40,506 bases of DNA from Clostridium frigoris (GTDB taxonomy: Bacteria > Bacillota > Clostridia > Clostridiales > Clostridiaceae). Shown here one piece after another: positions 23,247 to 33,020 of the stretch (the stretch's first letter is position 1; every line of letters begins with the position of its first letter). The stretch spans positions 1-40,506 of the forward strand of contig NZ_JAHLDV010000034.1 of assembly GCF_018861865.1 (NCBI RefSeq), read 5' to 3'. Under the pieces are notes generated by a model that ran no database searches, was not told the DNA's origin, and saw only the letters and a list, made by a program, of their open reading frames with translations. Made by a program: the position numbers and the translations under genes.

Positions 23247-26207
23247 TTATTTCATAGGTATCGAAATACTCATATCTATAGCCTTTGGTATGTTTTCTAA
23301 ATCAATTACATAATCACCAAAGCGTTTTATGTGCTTGGTGATATATGGGCTAAGGGTGGCTACGTCGGACTTGGTAAATTCAACGCCATTAGCTGATAGC
23401 TCTTTTAGTATTAAAGTCATGTCCACAACGTTCTGAAGTATTACTGCATTGGCTACAAGATTATTATACTTAATTCTCTTTTCTTGTTCATCAGGATCAT
23501 TTTCAGAAATAACGCCTTCACCCCCGAATGACAAATATTTAGAAAAGCCATTATATGATTCCATTTTATTTGTAGTTGACGTAATCTGTTGACGCATTTC
23601 AATATCAGAAATATAACCTAAAAGAAAGATGGTTCGAATTACATTTCCGAGTTCTTTAAATGATTGATATATCTTGTTTTTATGACTATAATTATTTAAC
23701 TTCCTTAAGAGAGTAGATGGAACTATTTTTCCTGCCTTAATTGAAAATACTACTTGGAGCATATCTTTCCAATGAGTTTCGATTAATTTCCAATCTACAA
23801 CATCACTGAACAAAGAGTCTATATGTTTATATTTATGACTCTTATCAACACGATAAAATTTTAAATCCTGCCAGTTCCTAATTCTTGGCATTAGCTTGAT
23901 TCCTAATAAATAAGTTAATGCAAAAACAGGGGTTGATTGTGCTTGTGTATCCCCATGTATTGTATCTGGCTGAATATCAGATTTGTTTTTCATTAACCCA
24001 TCTATTATATAAATTGCTTCCCATACTCCACAAGGAATAAAATGGCTAAATAAAGCTATATATTTGTCTGAAATATGATGATAAGCTATTCCACCATTTC
24101 CTCCATAACGTATGTGATATTCTGATACTAAATTTTCTTTATAAAGGTCATGCATTGTACCATCAACAGCGGCAATCTTATTATTACCCCACAAATTTGG
24201 GAGATAGCACTTATCGTATAAGTTGATTATATCTTTAAGAGCTTCCTCTAGCTTTTTTGCTGTAACATGTCTTCGATTTACAAAGGATAGCATATGTGGA
24301 GTTACTGAACTCTTCATATGCCTTGATGTTTCTGTGGGACCAAGATTGCAACCATATCCAAATGCTAAAGTAACATATCTTTCAACTGCATTTTCTAATT
24401 TAGGATCCGATCCTGATAGTGGGCCAAAATGACGTGTCCAATTTAGCCAATATTCTACATTACAAAGAATTTGGATTACATCACGTTCAGGTAAACATTT
24501 ATGAATGGCTTTCTCTAAATCAAGAGCACTCTTTGGAATATTTTTGGCCTTGGCACGTTTAAGCACAACCTCACCTTTTTCATTAATAGTGATATTCCCA
24601 TTATCAGAATAATTTTTATCTACTTCTATGGACTTTTCTTTTAACAATGATTTCAACTGCGCTACAAATTCACTTGGATTTTCTTTGAAATCCATTTCTG
24701 TGCAAAAATCAGAAACTAAAGGCTCACAGTCCTCCCAAGGTAAAAGCTGCTTTCTATAGTCTGCAAAATCTTCAGAGGTATCAATACACAAGTCGCCGGT
24801 TTTTAATCCAGATGCAAGATGATAAAAAATACATACCTCCAGGTGCCTTCGAACTAAAAAGGTGTTACCACCTTCTTTTACCATAACAGTATTTTGCCAT
24901 TGAGCACTTGCAAAAGCTAAATCTAATGTAAAAGGTAATAGTTCAGTACGCTTATCTTCATTTGCAATCAAGAAATTTAATGCTTCTATTAAGGAATAAT
25001 CTTGTGTAGCAGTACGAATTTCAAGAAGCTTTATTAATCTAAACAAAGATTTTCTATAGCTTTTGTAAAATTTCCATATTAAAGGTAAGTAATTATTTCC
25101 GTTGTAAGAAGATATAGTATCACAATCTGTAAGAAGTACTTCTGTGCCACCATTTGCATTTACTATTTCTCTAATTTGTTGCCCTAGCGTCGTATCATTC
25201 TTATTATTATCATTTGTTTTCAAAAGTACATTTGTTAAAATTGAAATCAGATTCTCTGTTTTTACACGATTCTTTTCTTGAATCTTTTTTAATTCATCTT
25301 TACCTTTATTCTGAATTTTACGAAGGCACTTTAAAAACATTTCGACTAGGTTATCTCGTGTCTTGACTTTTGACATATATATTAAGCTTAAAATTAAAGT
25401 GTATTTTTTTGCAATAGAAAAGTTATTTATTTCAGAGGCATCCAGTACTTTAGCTTCAGATGCATAGTGTTTAATTTTAGCAATTGGAATTTCCTTAATC
25501 AAACTCTCAACATCACCCATAGATAATAGTAATTGATATGTATTTCCCAGTGCTTTAAGATGATTAATGGTTGCACTTTTGGGAATTTCTTTTAAGTAAT
25601 TAAATTTAGAATAATTTTCAGAGTCTTCAATATATAATAAGCTATCTAACTGCAATTTTTTATCAGAGGTTAATTTATTTAGTACATTTTCATAAATATT
25701 TGAATTAACTAATGTACGAATATGGCGGGCTAAGCGATCTAGTGTACTAAATGCAGGAAGTTCAAATCGCTCTTTTATCAATGTTTCAATAGCTACATTT
25801 ACAAGATCAGCAGGATTATTCATAACTTGGGCTGCCTTATAGGTAGCTTCCGTAATTACGTGTCTTGCACTTGCTCCAAATTCCGTAACGTTTAAATATT
25901 CTCTAATTGAGCTATTATATCGGTAGAGTGTTCTATTTGGTAGATTAAGATCTACATCCGATGCAATATTTAATTGTGAGCAAAGATATTTTACAATTTC
26001 AATTGGAATTTCATTAATTTTAGGGAAATAGCCCAACCTTTGAAATGACTTTATCATAAGAATAAAGTTCAAGACTTGAGCCTCGCCTTTTGCAACTCTA
26101 TGAGCTATTTCAATTTCTTCATGATTTGGGGTATAAATTTTTACAAGTTCTTTTGAACTTATGTTTTTCTTAAACCTTGGATAAGCTGTACGTTCAATAG
26201 TTGACAA
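23247..26207 (-). CDS. tnpA: Tn3 family transposase
   Basis: 986 residues, the usual Tn3 transposase size. The start is TTG 26207 with ATAGGAGG in front (then STIERTAYPRFKK); the longer frame from 26240 would contain that site. N-terminal DUF4158-type DNA-binding region; C-terminal DDE domain with Asp in AAVDGTMHD (about 681), Asp in IHGDTQAQ (about 752) and Glu in NKMESYNGFS (about 881). All three catalytic residues are intact. It lies 27 to 46 bases after tnpR in the same direction. It should bind the 42-bp ends and move the element by replicative transposition. Confidence 0.95.
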   Translation of the reverse strand: MSTIERTAYPRFKKNISSKELVKIYTPNHEEIEIAHRVAKGEAQVLNFILMIKSFQRLGYFPKINEIPIEIVKYLCSQLNIASDVDLNLPNRTLYRYNSSIREYLNVTEFGASARHVITEATYKAAQVMNNPADLVNVAIETLIKERFELPAFSTLDRLARHIRTLVNSNIYENVLNKLTSDKKLQLDSLLYIEDSENYSKFNYLKEIPKSATINHLKALGNTYQLLLSMGDVESLIKEIPIAKIKHYASEAKVLDASEINNFSIAKKYTLILSLIYMSKVKTRDNLVEMFLKCLRKIQNKGKDELKKIQEKNRVKTENLISILTNVLLKTNDNNKNDTTLGQQIREIVNANGGTEVLLTDCDTISSYNGNNYLPLIWKFYKSYRKSLFRLIKLLEIRTATQDYSLIEALNFLIANEDKRTELLPFTLDLAFASAQWQNTVMVKEGGNTFLVRRHLEVCIFYHLASGLKTGDLCIDTSEDFADYRKQLLPWEDCEPLVSDFCTEMDFKENPSEFVAQLKSLLKEKSIEVDKNYSDNGNITINEKGEVVLKRAKAKNIPKSALDLEKAIHKCLPERDVIQILCNVEYWLNWTRHFGPLSGSDPKLENAVERYVTLAFGYGCNLGPTETSRHMKSSVTPHMLSFVNRRHVTAKKLEEALKDIINLYDKCYLPNLWGNNKIAAVDGTMHDLYKENLVSEYHIRYGGNGGIAYHHISDKYIALFSHFIPCGVWEAIYIIDGLMKNKSDIQPDTIHGDTQAQSTPVFALTYLLGIKLMPRIRNWQDLKFYRVDKSHKYKHIDSLFSDVVDWKLIETHWKDMLQVVFSIKAGKIVPSTLLRKLNNYSHKNKIYQSFKELGNVIRTIFLLGYISDIEMRQQITSTTNKMESYNGFSKYLSFGGEGVISENDPDEQEKRIKYNNLVANAVILQNVVDMTLILKELSANGVEFTKSDVATLSPYITKHIKRFGDYVIDLENIPKAIDMSISIPMK

Positions 26208-26253
26208 GTGTAGTCCTCCTATCAGCAATGGTTCAAACAAGCCTTATGCTACA

Positions 26254-26907
26254 TCAATTGTTACTTTGTAAAATTATATTTTGTTTAACCTGCCACTCTA
26301 AGTTTATTTCGTATTCTTTAACTCTCCTGTAAAATGTATTTCTCTTAAACCCTAGCAATACCATAGCGTTCACCGCAGTTATTTCTCCATTTTTCCATTT
26401 AACATATATATTTTCAAATTTATAATTAATCTCTATTTTCTTTCTACCTTTGTATTTGCCCTGAGACTTTGCTATTACAATTCCTTCTGCTTGTCTCTGT
26501 TTTATCTGTTTACGTTCCTGCTCTGCAACATAAGAAAGGAGGCTTAGAAATTGATCTTCCATTAGTTTACCAATATCACCCATAGACTTGAACTTCCTAC
26601 TATCAAATAGGGTTTCATTATCTAGGCACACTATATTAGCATTAACGATCCTCGTAATATGCTTCCATTCAGTTATTATATTGTCATAATTTCTCCCAAG
26701 TCTATCAAGGGAATCAATATAAATTAAATCGTCTTCTTCACAAAACCTTTTCATTAATTGATATTCTGGTCTATTAAAGTCTTTTCCACTTTGTTTATCA
26801 ACAAAAATATATCTATCTTCTATACCTAAAGATTTCATCTTAAGTATTTGACGTGTTTCATTTTGATCTATTGAACTTACCCTACAATATCCCATAGTTT
26901 TTGCCAT
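26254..26907 (-). CDS. tnpR: Serine recombinase (resolvase)
   Basis: 217 residues. The catalytic serine lies in MGYCRVSSIDQNETRQ (Ser11 or Ser12); YIDSLDRLGRNYDNI carries the conserved arginines; a C-terminal helix-turn-helix is seen around AVNAMVLLGFKRNTFYRR. It resolves Tn3 cointegrates by recombining two res sites. The start at 26907 has AGGGTGTTG, a reasonable ribosome site. The C-terminus runs somewhat beyond the helix-turn-helix. It is followed directly by tnpA, as in several Gram-positive Tn3 relatives. Confidence 0.92.
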   Translation of the reverse strand: MAKTMGYCRVSSIDQNETRQILKMKSLGIEDRYIFVDKQSGKDFNRPEYQLMKRFCEEDDLIYIDSLDRLGRNYDNIITEWKHITRIVNANIVCLDNETLFDSRKFKSMGDIGKLMEDQFLSLLSYVAEQERKQIKQRQAEGIVIAKSQGKYKGRKKIEINYKFENIYVKWKNGEITAVNAMVLLGFKRNTFYRRVKEYEINLEWQVKQNIILQSNN

Positions 26908-26909
26908 TC

Positions 26910-27050
26910 ACAACACCCTCTTATAATTTAAATCTCTACTTAGATTATATAATAAGTGTTGCACCAAGTCTATTTGTATTTGAAACATTTCATATATTGT
27001 ATTTATAACCCTAGTGAAACATATTCTAATAGTGTCATTAGGGTGTACCT
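26910..27050. promoter_or_regulatory. Candidate res site upstream of tnpR
   Basis: Two imperfect inverted repeats stand in the gap before tnpR: CAACAC...TTATAAT (26911-26927) with ATTATATAATAAGTGTTG (26944-26961), and ACCCTA (27008-27013) with TAGGGT (27039-27044). Position and pattern fit resolvase subsites, which would also hold the tnpR promoter. Subsite boundaries cannot be fixed by eye. Confidence 0.45.
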
Positions 27051-27122
27051 CATTGTGACAGTTACTATATTCAGTACGTATTGGTAATTTACTGATTATT
27101 TCTGTATTACATAATGTACCTT

Positions 27123-28868
27123 TCAACTCCAAGTAAGCTTCTCCAGTGCAATATGATTACGATACCAATCATCATTTTGTAAAAGCACTTCAGGAGAACC
27201 TGTATTTTTAATTCTTCCATCTTCTAAAATAGCCACGGTATCGCAGGCAATCATAGAGCACAAGCGGTGAGTTATAGATAATATTGTGTGAGATTTACTT
27301 GCCTTCTGTAATACAGATATAAATTTTTCTTCTGTTATAGAATCAAGATTAGCAGTGATTTCGTCAAACAGTAAAATAGGAGGATCTGCAACAATTGCTC
27401 TTGCAATAGCAAGAAGCTCTTTCTGACCTTGTGAAAAAAGAGTATCACTGGTTACTTGTGTATCAATATCCTTTTCTAAATCTGCCACATAATCGGTTAG
27501 GCCCACAAAGTCCAAAGCATTTCCAATTTGATCCCTTGTAATATGCTCATCTTTTAGACTAATTTGCTCTGCAACTGTACCGTTTATCATATGAAAGCTC
27601 TGATTAACATATCCGAATATTTTACGCTTTTCGGAGTTTGGTATAGTATAAACATCGATTCCATTTACGGTGATATTTCCATCAGTTGGCTTTAAAAATC
27701 CCATAACCAGCTTGAATAATGTGGATTTACCAACACCTGTTCTTCCTACAAAGGTAACCTTCTCCTGTGGACTCAAATCAAGATTAATGTTTTGTAAAAT
27801 ATCAGTCCCTTCTTCATATTGAAAAGTTACATTGTTAAAGCATAGTGTAATGTCATCACGTGATGGAATGATATCCTTGGCTTTAAGTTCACTGATTTCA
27901 CATTGATCCTCAGGCAAATTATAAAAATCATTCACCCTATGGATACCGGATACTGCCTGCTGAATGTTTTGAAGCTCCATACCTAGATTTTCAATGGGTG
28001 TAAATAAATTAGAGATTAATTCAATGGAGGCGGCAACCATACCTATGGATATTCCTAAATAGTTTAGCTGCTTGGATGATAGTATTACAATAATGCCAAT
28101 GACCACAGCACGAATAAGTTGGATTGTGGGAGAAAACACGGAATCATAGAAATTTACTTTCTCAACAGTTTTATAGTTATCCAGCAAAAATGAACTATAA
28201 TTTTTTTCCATGTAGCTTTCTTTACTGTAGGATTTAATCATCTGGATATTCTTTAAGCTTTCTGAAATATGATTGTTTACCCTACCCACTAAAATCCTAT
28301 TTTCTATTTGTGCCTTCAACATTCTCTTTTGAAAAATCCTGGTAATGACATAAATAATAGGCAGTAGTATAAAGGTAATACCTCCAAGCTTGGGGCTGAA
28401 CATCCAGATAGAGACAACAATTCCTATAACTTTTAGGCAGTCAACCATCATTCCAATAATACCACCTGTAAACATTGAGTTGATTGCATCCACATCATTT
28501 GTAAACCTTGAAACAACAGTGCCTGTATCGTTTGAGGAAAAGAACATGGTACACATTCTTTTTAGCTTTTCCATCATTTCTAATCTAATTTCCTTGGTGA
28601 TTTTTTGACCTAAAACTGTTAGTACAGCTTCCTTAATAAAATCAAAGATACCAATAAATAATAGTACTACCATGTAAATAGTTGCTAGAAAAAGTAATCT
28701 GTTATTGCTTTTTGGTACAAGGTTACCATCAATAATGTATTTTAAAATTTGAGGAGGAATTAAGCTTGCCATAACAACACCACAAACAGCAAAAAGTAGT
28801 AATACATCTATTTTTATATTTTTCTTAAGCACGTTAATAATAGAGTTTTTTACTAGACTATTCCTCAT
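27123..28868 (-). CDS. ABC exporter half-transporter, subunit 2 (canonical ATP site)
   Basis: 581 residues: six membrane helices (about 1-300) and an ATPase domain with Walker A GRTGVGKST, a signature SQGQKELLAIARA and Walker B ILLFDEITANLD with the catalytic glutamate, then the ITHR histidine loop. Its start overlaps the end of subunit 1 by 11 bases, so the two are coupled. The signature reads SQGQ rather than SGGQ, common in one half of heterodimeric exporters. Probable drug, lipid or peptide efflux; substrate unknown. It is transposon cargo. Confidence 0.9.
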   Translation of the reverse strand: MRNSLVKNSIINVLKKNIKIDVLLLFAVCGVVMASLIPPQILKYIIDGNLVPKSNNRLLFLATIYMVVLLFIGIFDFIKEAVLTVLGQKITKEIRLEMMEKLKRMCTMFFSSNDTGTVVSRFTNDVDAINSMFTGGIIGMMVDCLKVIGIVVSIWMFSPKLGGITFILLPIIYVITRIFQKRMLKAQIENRILVGRVNNHISESLKNIQMIKSYSKESYMEKNYSSFLLDNYKTVEKVNFYDSVFSPTIQLIRAVVIGIIVILSSKQLNYLGISIGMVAASIELISNLFTPIENLGMELQNIQQAVSGIHRVNDFYNLPEDQCEISELKAKDIIPSRDDITLCFNNVTFQYEEGTDILQNINLDLSPQEKVTFVGRTGVGKSTLFKLVMGFLKPTDGNITVNGIDVYTIPNSEKRKIFGYVNQSFHMINGTVAEQISLKDEHITRDQIGNALDFVGLTDYVADLEKDIDTQVTSDTLFSQGQKELLAIARAIVADPPILLFDEITANLDSITEEKFISVLQKASKSHTILSITHRLCSMIACDTVAILEDGRIKNTGSPEVLLQNDDWYRNHIALEKLTWS

Positions 28869-30600
28869 AACTATTCCCCCCAGTGGATTGTAAATTAAAT
28901 ATTGATCTGTAAACTACAGAGCTTTTGAGCAGTTCATCATGCGTGCCATAATTTGCTGTTTTATCATTATTCAAAAACACAATATGGTTCACATCCTTAA
29001 ATATAGTTAAGCGGTGTGAAATTAGTATGATTAAACTATCTTTATAATTATTTTTAAGGTTTTTAATAATTTCCTCTTCTGTCTTCATATCAACAGCAGA
29101 AAATGGATCATCTAAAACCATAATTTTGTTTTTGTTTAAAAGGGTTCTTGCCAGTGATATCCTCGCCTGTTGACCACCGCTTAACCTTATTCCGCTATTG
29201 CCAACTAATGTGTTTTCGCCCTGAGGCATTGCTTCCAATTCATTATGGAAACAAACATCCTTTAAAACAGAAGTAATATTCTGATCATTTCCAAGAGTAA
29301 TATTGTTATAAATACTATCAGAAAGCAATTGAGGGTTATGACCTAGGTAAGAAATCATCTGACTTCGCTCATATTCAGAGTAACTCCTAAGCTCCTTGCC
29401 ATCTATCTTAATACTTCCTACATAAGGATATAACCCAAGCAAAGATAGCCCAAGTGTAGATTTCCCAGAGGCAATAGAACCAGTGATACCTATGATTTCA
29501 CCCTGATTTCCTGCAAAATTAATTTTTTCAAATATATTTTCCTTCCTTGTACCATAGCAAAAGCTAAGATTTTCAACTGTTAGTGTTGTGCTATCATTAT
29601 TAACCAGGGAAGTGGTAGCTTTGCTTTGGTATTCTGTAAAATAGGGCTTAATGCGTTTCCAGGATATCTGTGATTTTTGCACCGAATTAAATAGCTTTGC
29701 TGCCTTACTTGCCTTAGTTGCCATGGCGGCAAACATAATAAGATAAGTAGAAAAATTACCTACAGTCCAGCCACCATTAATTACCTTTGTCCCTCCAAAG
29801 TAAATTACTATAATTATCCCAAGCATTGCAATAACATTATAAATTGGTTGCATAGAATTTTCTAGAATATTGGCTTTAATTGATTTGTTTTGCAAGTCCT
29901 CTAATTCATTATTATAGCTTGCTATATTTTGATCTTCCATGCCATTGGCTTTATAAATCATGACATTTTCAATGGCATCATATGTAATATCAGTAACATA
30001 GCTACTTTTTGTACGAAAGGCAATTGTGTACTTGTAAATAATGCTTTTTAATTTTTCAGCAAGCACCATGGCAATGGGAATAAAAAGACAGGAAAGAATA
30101 GTTGTTTTCACATCATAAAGGAGCATTGATATGAAATATGAGGCCATTAGCACTCCAGTATCAAATATTTCTGTGGTAAATTTCCGCATACCCTCCACGC
30201 AGAGATCAACATCAGAAATGGCTCTAGTCATTAAATTACCGGTATTTTCATTGTCTAACTCTTCAGTGGTTTTATGCATTATGTTATTGTATATCATAAG
30301 CCTCATAGTAGCACTTGTACTATTGGCAAATCGTCTTATGTAAAAACGTTTAAAGTAGCGCAACAATTGGACCATTGCTATAAGTAAAACAAAAGTAACC
30401 GCCAGTATTACTACTGAGGATAGGTTGTAACCACCAATAATGGAATCAATCAACTTACCCTGATAAATTGGCGATACAATTAATGCACTATTACAAGTTA
30501 ATCCAAATATAATAATACATGCTACAACAAATCTCTCTTTTTTCCAATAGTTAATAATTTTATTTGGTTGTTTTATGGGTTCAATCTTTAATTTTGCCAT
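28858..30600 (-). CDS. ABC exporter half-transporter, subunit 1 (degenerate ATP site)
   Basis: 580 residues from ATG 30600 (MAKLKIEPIKQPNK); an in-frame ATG at 30612 overlaps the AAAGGA site. Six membrane segments, then an ATPase with Walker A GSIASGKST, signature LSGGQQARISLARTL and Walker B IMVLDDPFSAVD, in which Asp replaces the catalytic glutamate. Such asymmetry is typical of heterodimeric exporters like TM287/288 or BmrCD. It is the first gene of the leftward pair. The unrelated region upstream (30601-30932) carries no gene. Confidence 0.9.
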   Translation of the reverse strand: MAKLKIEPIKQPNKIINYWKKERFVVACIIIFGLTCNSALIVSPIYQGKLIDSIIGGYNLSSVVILAVTFVLLIAMVQLLRYFKRFYIRRFANSTSATMRLMIYNNIMHKTTEELDNENTGNLMTRAISDVDLCVEGMRKFTTEIFDTGVLMASYFISMLLYDVKTTILSCLFIPIAMVLAEKLKSIIYKYTIAFRTKSSYVTDITYDAIENVMIYKANGMEDQNIASYNNELEDLQNKSIKANILENSMQPIYNVIAMLGIIIVIYFGGTKVINGGWTVGNFSTYLIMFAAMATKASKAAKLFNSVQKSQISWKRIKPYFTEYQSKATTSLVNNDSTTLTVENLSFCYGTRKENIFEKINFAGNQGEIIGITGSIASGKSTLGLSLLGLYPYVGSIKIDGKELRSYSEYERSQMISYLGHNPQLLSDSIYNNITLGNDQNITSVLKDVCFHNELEAMPQGENTLVGNSGIRLSGGQQARISLARTLLNKNKIMVLDDPFSAVDMKTEEEIIKNLKNNYKDSLIILISHRLTIFKDVNHIVFLNNDKTANYGTHDELLKSSVVYRSIFNLQSTGGNSYEE

Positions 30601-30932
30601 AATAATCAGCATCCTTTTTTTATATTTATAAGACTTTCCACACGTTGTCTTTTACTTTTCATATAAAAATCATTGAGTACCTTTAGAAATACTTTTTTTA
30701 ACTTCCTATCTAATAATATAACTTTATGTAGTTATATGCAACTATAAATACATCATATTCATTTAATTATACATTAAGTACAATTAAAGTTATAAAAATA
30801 TAAAATTACTTTAAAAAATAAGGATAGAAGGTTCACAGTGTAATATGAACATTCTATCCTTATCTATAGTATTATTATTATTATTATTATTTTGCAAATG
30901 GTTATCGTTTTTGTATATAATCTTATTTTACA
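30601..30932. other. Intergenic region with hairpin and ATT repeat
   Basis: No gene seen. It must contain the leftward promoter for the ABC pair, which I could not place with confidence. The right half has the terminator at 30818 and an (ATT)n run near 30868-30890. A loose inverted pair ATAACTTTA/TAAAGTTAT (about 30717 and 30787) could be regulatory. Confidence 0.5.
30818..30862 (-). terminator. Terminator hairpin of the membrane protein gene
   Basis: AAGGATAGAA...TTCA (from 30820) pairs with TGAA...TTCTATCCTT (to 30861), with a small mismatched bulge and a loop of about 10 bases. It lies downstream of the leftward membrane protein gene. Confidence 0.65.
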
Positions 30933-31505
30933 TTAAAAAATAAAATAAATAATATGGACTATTAAAAGAGCTATTAATGCAATAGTTAGTATTAAATGAA
31001 GTTTATGCTTTGAAATATATCTCCTTATTCCAGAAAAAGACAGAATAATGAATGTTCCTAAAGCTAATAAACCTGTTGCGTAACCAACATTTAATTTGAT
31101 TCCATTTAATATTGCAATATATCCATGTACAAGTGCAAACCCTAAAGCAAGAATGGATATAGGGACATGAAATTGTCTTGCTATCTTTGCAAATTTAATA
31201 ATGATTTTCTTCGGAGGTTCATTCTTGCTTTTAGCATGTTTTATTAACTTAGTTACTACATACCAAGCCATTGCGAAGGCTATACCAATAATAGCAGCCC
31301 ATTTTGAACCGAAATTAAGAATTGTCACTAATAACCCACATATACTTGATGGTATTGGTAGATGTTTAGCAATTGCAGGCGTGCAAAAAAGAAAGCTGGA
31401 AAAGAGAAATATAGTTGTAAGAATTATCGATAATCTTACCAATCTTTTTTCATTAGCATTCTTAATAATAGCTTTATTTGTATTTTGTAACTCAATCATT
31501 GACAT
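30933..31505 (-). CDS. Membrane protein with heme-ligand-like histidines
   Basis: 190 residues, about five hydrophobic segments. ATG 31505 has AAAGGAGA nine bases upstream; the longer in-frame start at 31604 has none. Conserved-looking histidines lie in membrane context: RQFHVPISILA, FALVHGYIAIL, YISKHKLHLIL and LIVHIIYFIF. This spacing recalls cytochrome b561 or ferric-reductase-like transmembrane domains that bind two hemes. No quinone or flavin site is visible. It is divergent from the excisionase-like gene. The function is unproven; a role in membrane electron transfer is a guess from the pattern. Confidence 0.6.
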   Translation of the reverse strand: MSMIELQNTNKAIIKNANEKRLVRLSIILTTIFLFSSFLFCTPAIAKHLPIPSSICGLLVTILNFGSKWAAIIGIAFAMAWYVVTKLIKHAKSKNEPPKKIIIKFAKIARQFHVPISILALGFALVHGYIAILNGIKLNVGYATGLLALGTFIILSFSGIRRYISKHKLHLILTIALIALLIVHIIYFIF

Positions 31506-31706
31506 ATTGTTAATCTCCTTTAAATAAGTACTTAGTAATTGAACATCTTTTGTTCGTTTATAATCATATTGTATTTTGTACATTATAAATGCTTTTTTAA
31601 TCAAATGCTATTAAAGTTATATTAAAATTGCATTAAAATCATTTATTTTACATATATTATCTTTTATTGTATAATAATATCAAAACCAGAGGAGGACAAT
31701 TAAAAT

Positions 31707-32168
31707 ATGGAAAATGAAATTCTAAACCTCGAACAAGCGTGTGGTTTATTAAATGTTAGTGAAAGAACTATGATTAAGTTATTGAGAGAAGACCATTTAC
31801 CCGCAAGAAAGATAGGAAGAGAGTGGAGATTTAACAAAAAGATATTAATAGATTGGATTGGATCTGGGGATTCTGTTCGTTATACTAATCAAGATGATAC
31901 ATATGCAGTTTATGAGGAAGAAGAAGGAAACTATAAGGATATGATAAATGATATATGTAATCAAGCTTCAAAGCTAAAGGAAAAGAATGATATAAGCTCA
32001 TTAATAAAGGATCTAAATTCAAGTATAAGTATCCCTGCTGATGTTAAGTTGAGCATTAGCTACAAACAAAAAAGAGATATAGAAAAACTTGAATTTAAAA
32101 TATACTGGCATCTCAGAGATGACGTTAAAGTTAACGTAAAAAATAAAAACTTGGAAACAAGTGATTAA
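31707..32168 (+). CDS. Excisionase-type (HTH_17) DNA-binding protein
   Basis: 153 residues. The N-terminal domain (about 5-55) is a MerR-like excisionase fold: LNLEQACGLLNVSERTMIKL, then RKIGREWRFNKKILIDWI. The C-terminal part is acidic then basic and has no family I recognise; it may control dimerisation or sense a ligand. GAGGAGG precedes ATG 31707. Such proteins regulate transcription more often than they excise DNA; here it may control the divergent membrane gene or the passenger operon. It lies within the transposon. Confidence 0.75.
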   Translation: MENEILNLEQACGLLNVSERTMIKLLREDHLPARKIGREWRFNKKILIDWIGSGDSVRYTNQDDTYAVYEEEEGNYKDMINDICNQASKLKEKNDISSLIKDLNSSISIPADVKLSISYKQKRDIEKLEFKIYWHLRDDVKVNVKNKNLETSD

Positions 32169-32173
32169 TATTA

Positions 32174-32446
32174 GTGATTAATATTTACCAAGATTTAATA
32201 GATATGGACTTTAAAAATATAAATTCTAAGACGATTAATTCAAACATCATTATCTGGCTTAGCATTGCAACATTTCTGGCAGATATAGGCGGAGGCTTAG
32301 TTAATGTTGTTTTACCACTTTATTTAACTGCATTAGAATTCAACAAGACTTTTATTGGAACCGTTGAAGGTATTGCTGATTTTACATCAGGGATTGTTCG
32401 TATATTTTCTGGATGGCTTTCCAGTAGTGGGTCCAGTTTTAGCTAA
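32174..32446 (+). pseudogene. Truncated MFS transporter (N-terminal fragment)
   Basis: The frame opens at GTG 32174, with an internal ATG near 32203. It shows the start of a major facilitator: LADIGGGLVNVVLPLYL, then GTVEGIADFTSGIVRIFSGW. A full MFS protein needs about 400 residues; here it stops after 90, just where the loop 2-3 motif (GxLxDRxGRR/K) should follow. The sequence after GWLS is foreign. A 13-base direct repeat (AGTGATTAATATT) spans the start. Non-functional. Confidence 0.7.
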
Positions 32447-32502
32447 TGATATAATTTGCTTAAAATTTCGATTAATATTCTATGACGTAAGGGGGAATTA
32501 TA

Positions 32503-32904
32503 ATTAACAATTTTATTGGAATATTTAAAAAAATTATTAACGATTTTAAGATAAAAGTCAAAAATTTAAAGAAAGAAATCGGAGCATTATCTTTAGCCTG
32601 TAAAAGACGTGATGTACCTTGGTACACTAAGTTAGTAGTAGTATTAGTAGTCGGATATGCGTTAAGCCCTATTGATTTAATTCCTGATTTTATACCCGTA
32701 TTAGGCTATCTTGATGATTTAATTTTAGTGCCTATTGGTGTAGTATTTGCAATTAGATTAATACCAAAAGATATTATGAATGAATGTAGAGAGCAGTCAG
32801 AAGATATTTTTAAAGAAGGTAAACCTAGAAATTGGGTTGCAGGAGGCATTATAATCTTTATATGTATTGGTATATTTACTTATGTTATAACAAGATTTTT
32901 ATAA
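32503..32904 (+). CDS. DUF1232 (YkvA-like) membrane protein with non-canonical start
   Basis: 133 codons, open frame reading NNFIGIFKKIINDFK, then YALSPIDLIPDFIPVLGYLD, the DUF1232 signature (about 60-80), and a C-terminal membrane helix (IIIFICIGIFTYVI). A GGGGG site at 32490-32494 is eight bases before ATT 32503, where ATG is expected; no ATG, GTG or TTG exists in frame before the signature. So it starts at ATT, which is rare but used by infC, or it is a start-codon mutant. Family function unknown; often linked to stress or the membrane. Confidence 0.6.
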   Translation: MNNFIGIFKKIINDFKIKVKNLKKEIGALSLACKRRDVPWYTKLVVVLVVGYALSPIDLIPDFIPVLGYLDDLILVPIGVVFAIRLIPKDIMNECREQSEDIFKEGKPRNWVAGGIIIFICIGIFTYVITRFL

Positions 32905-33020
32905 CATATTGTTATGTATTTTTCTTCGTAACATTCTTATATTGTTGTGCGATAAGAAGTCGCTAATTAGTAGTGTTTCGTAAGAAATTGCGTTAGTTAC
33001 TAAACATATGGAATTAATAC

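Noticed and set aside
26908-27132. 74-residue reading frame between the ABC exporter and tnpR
   Set aside because: No ribosome site, no recognisable domain, and it coincides with the inverted repeats of a probable res site; it most likely arises by chance.
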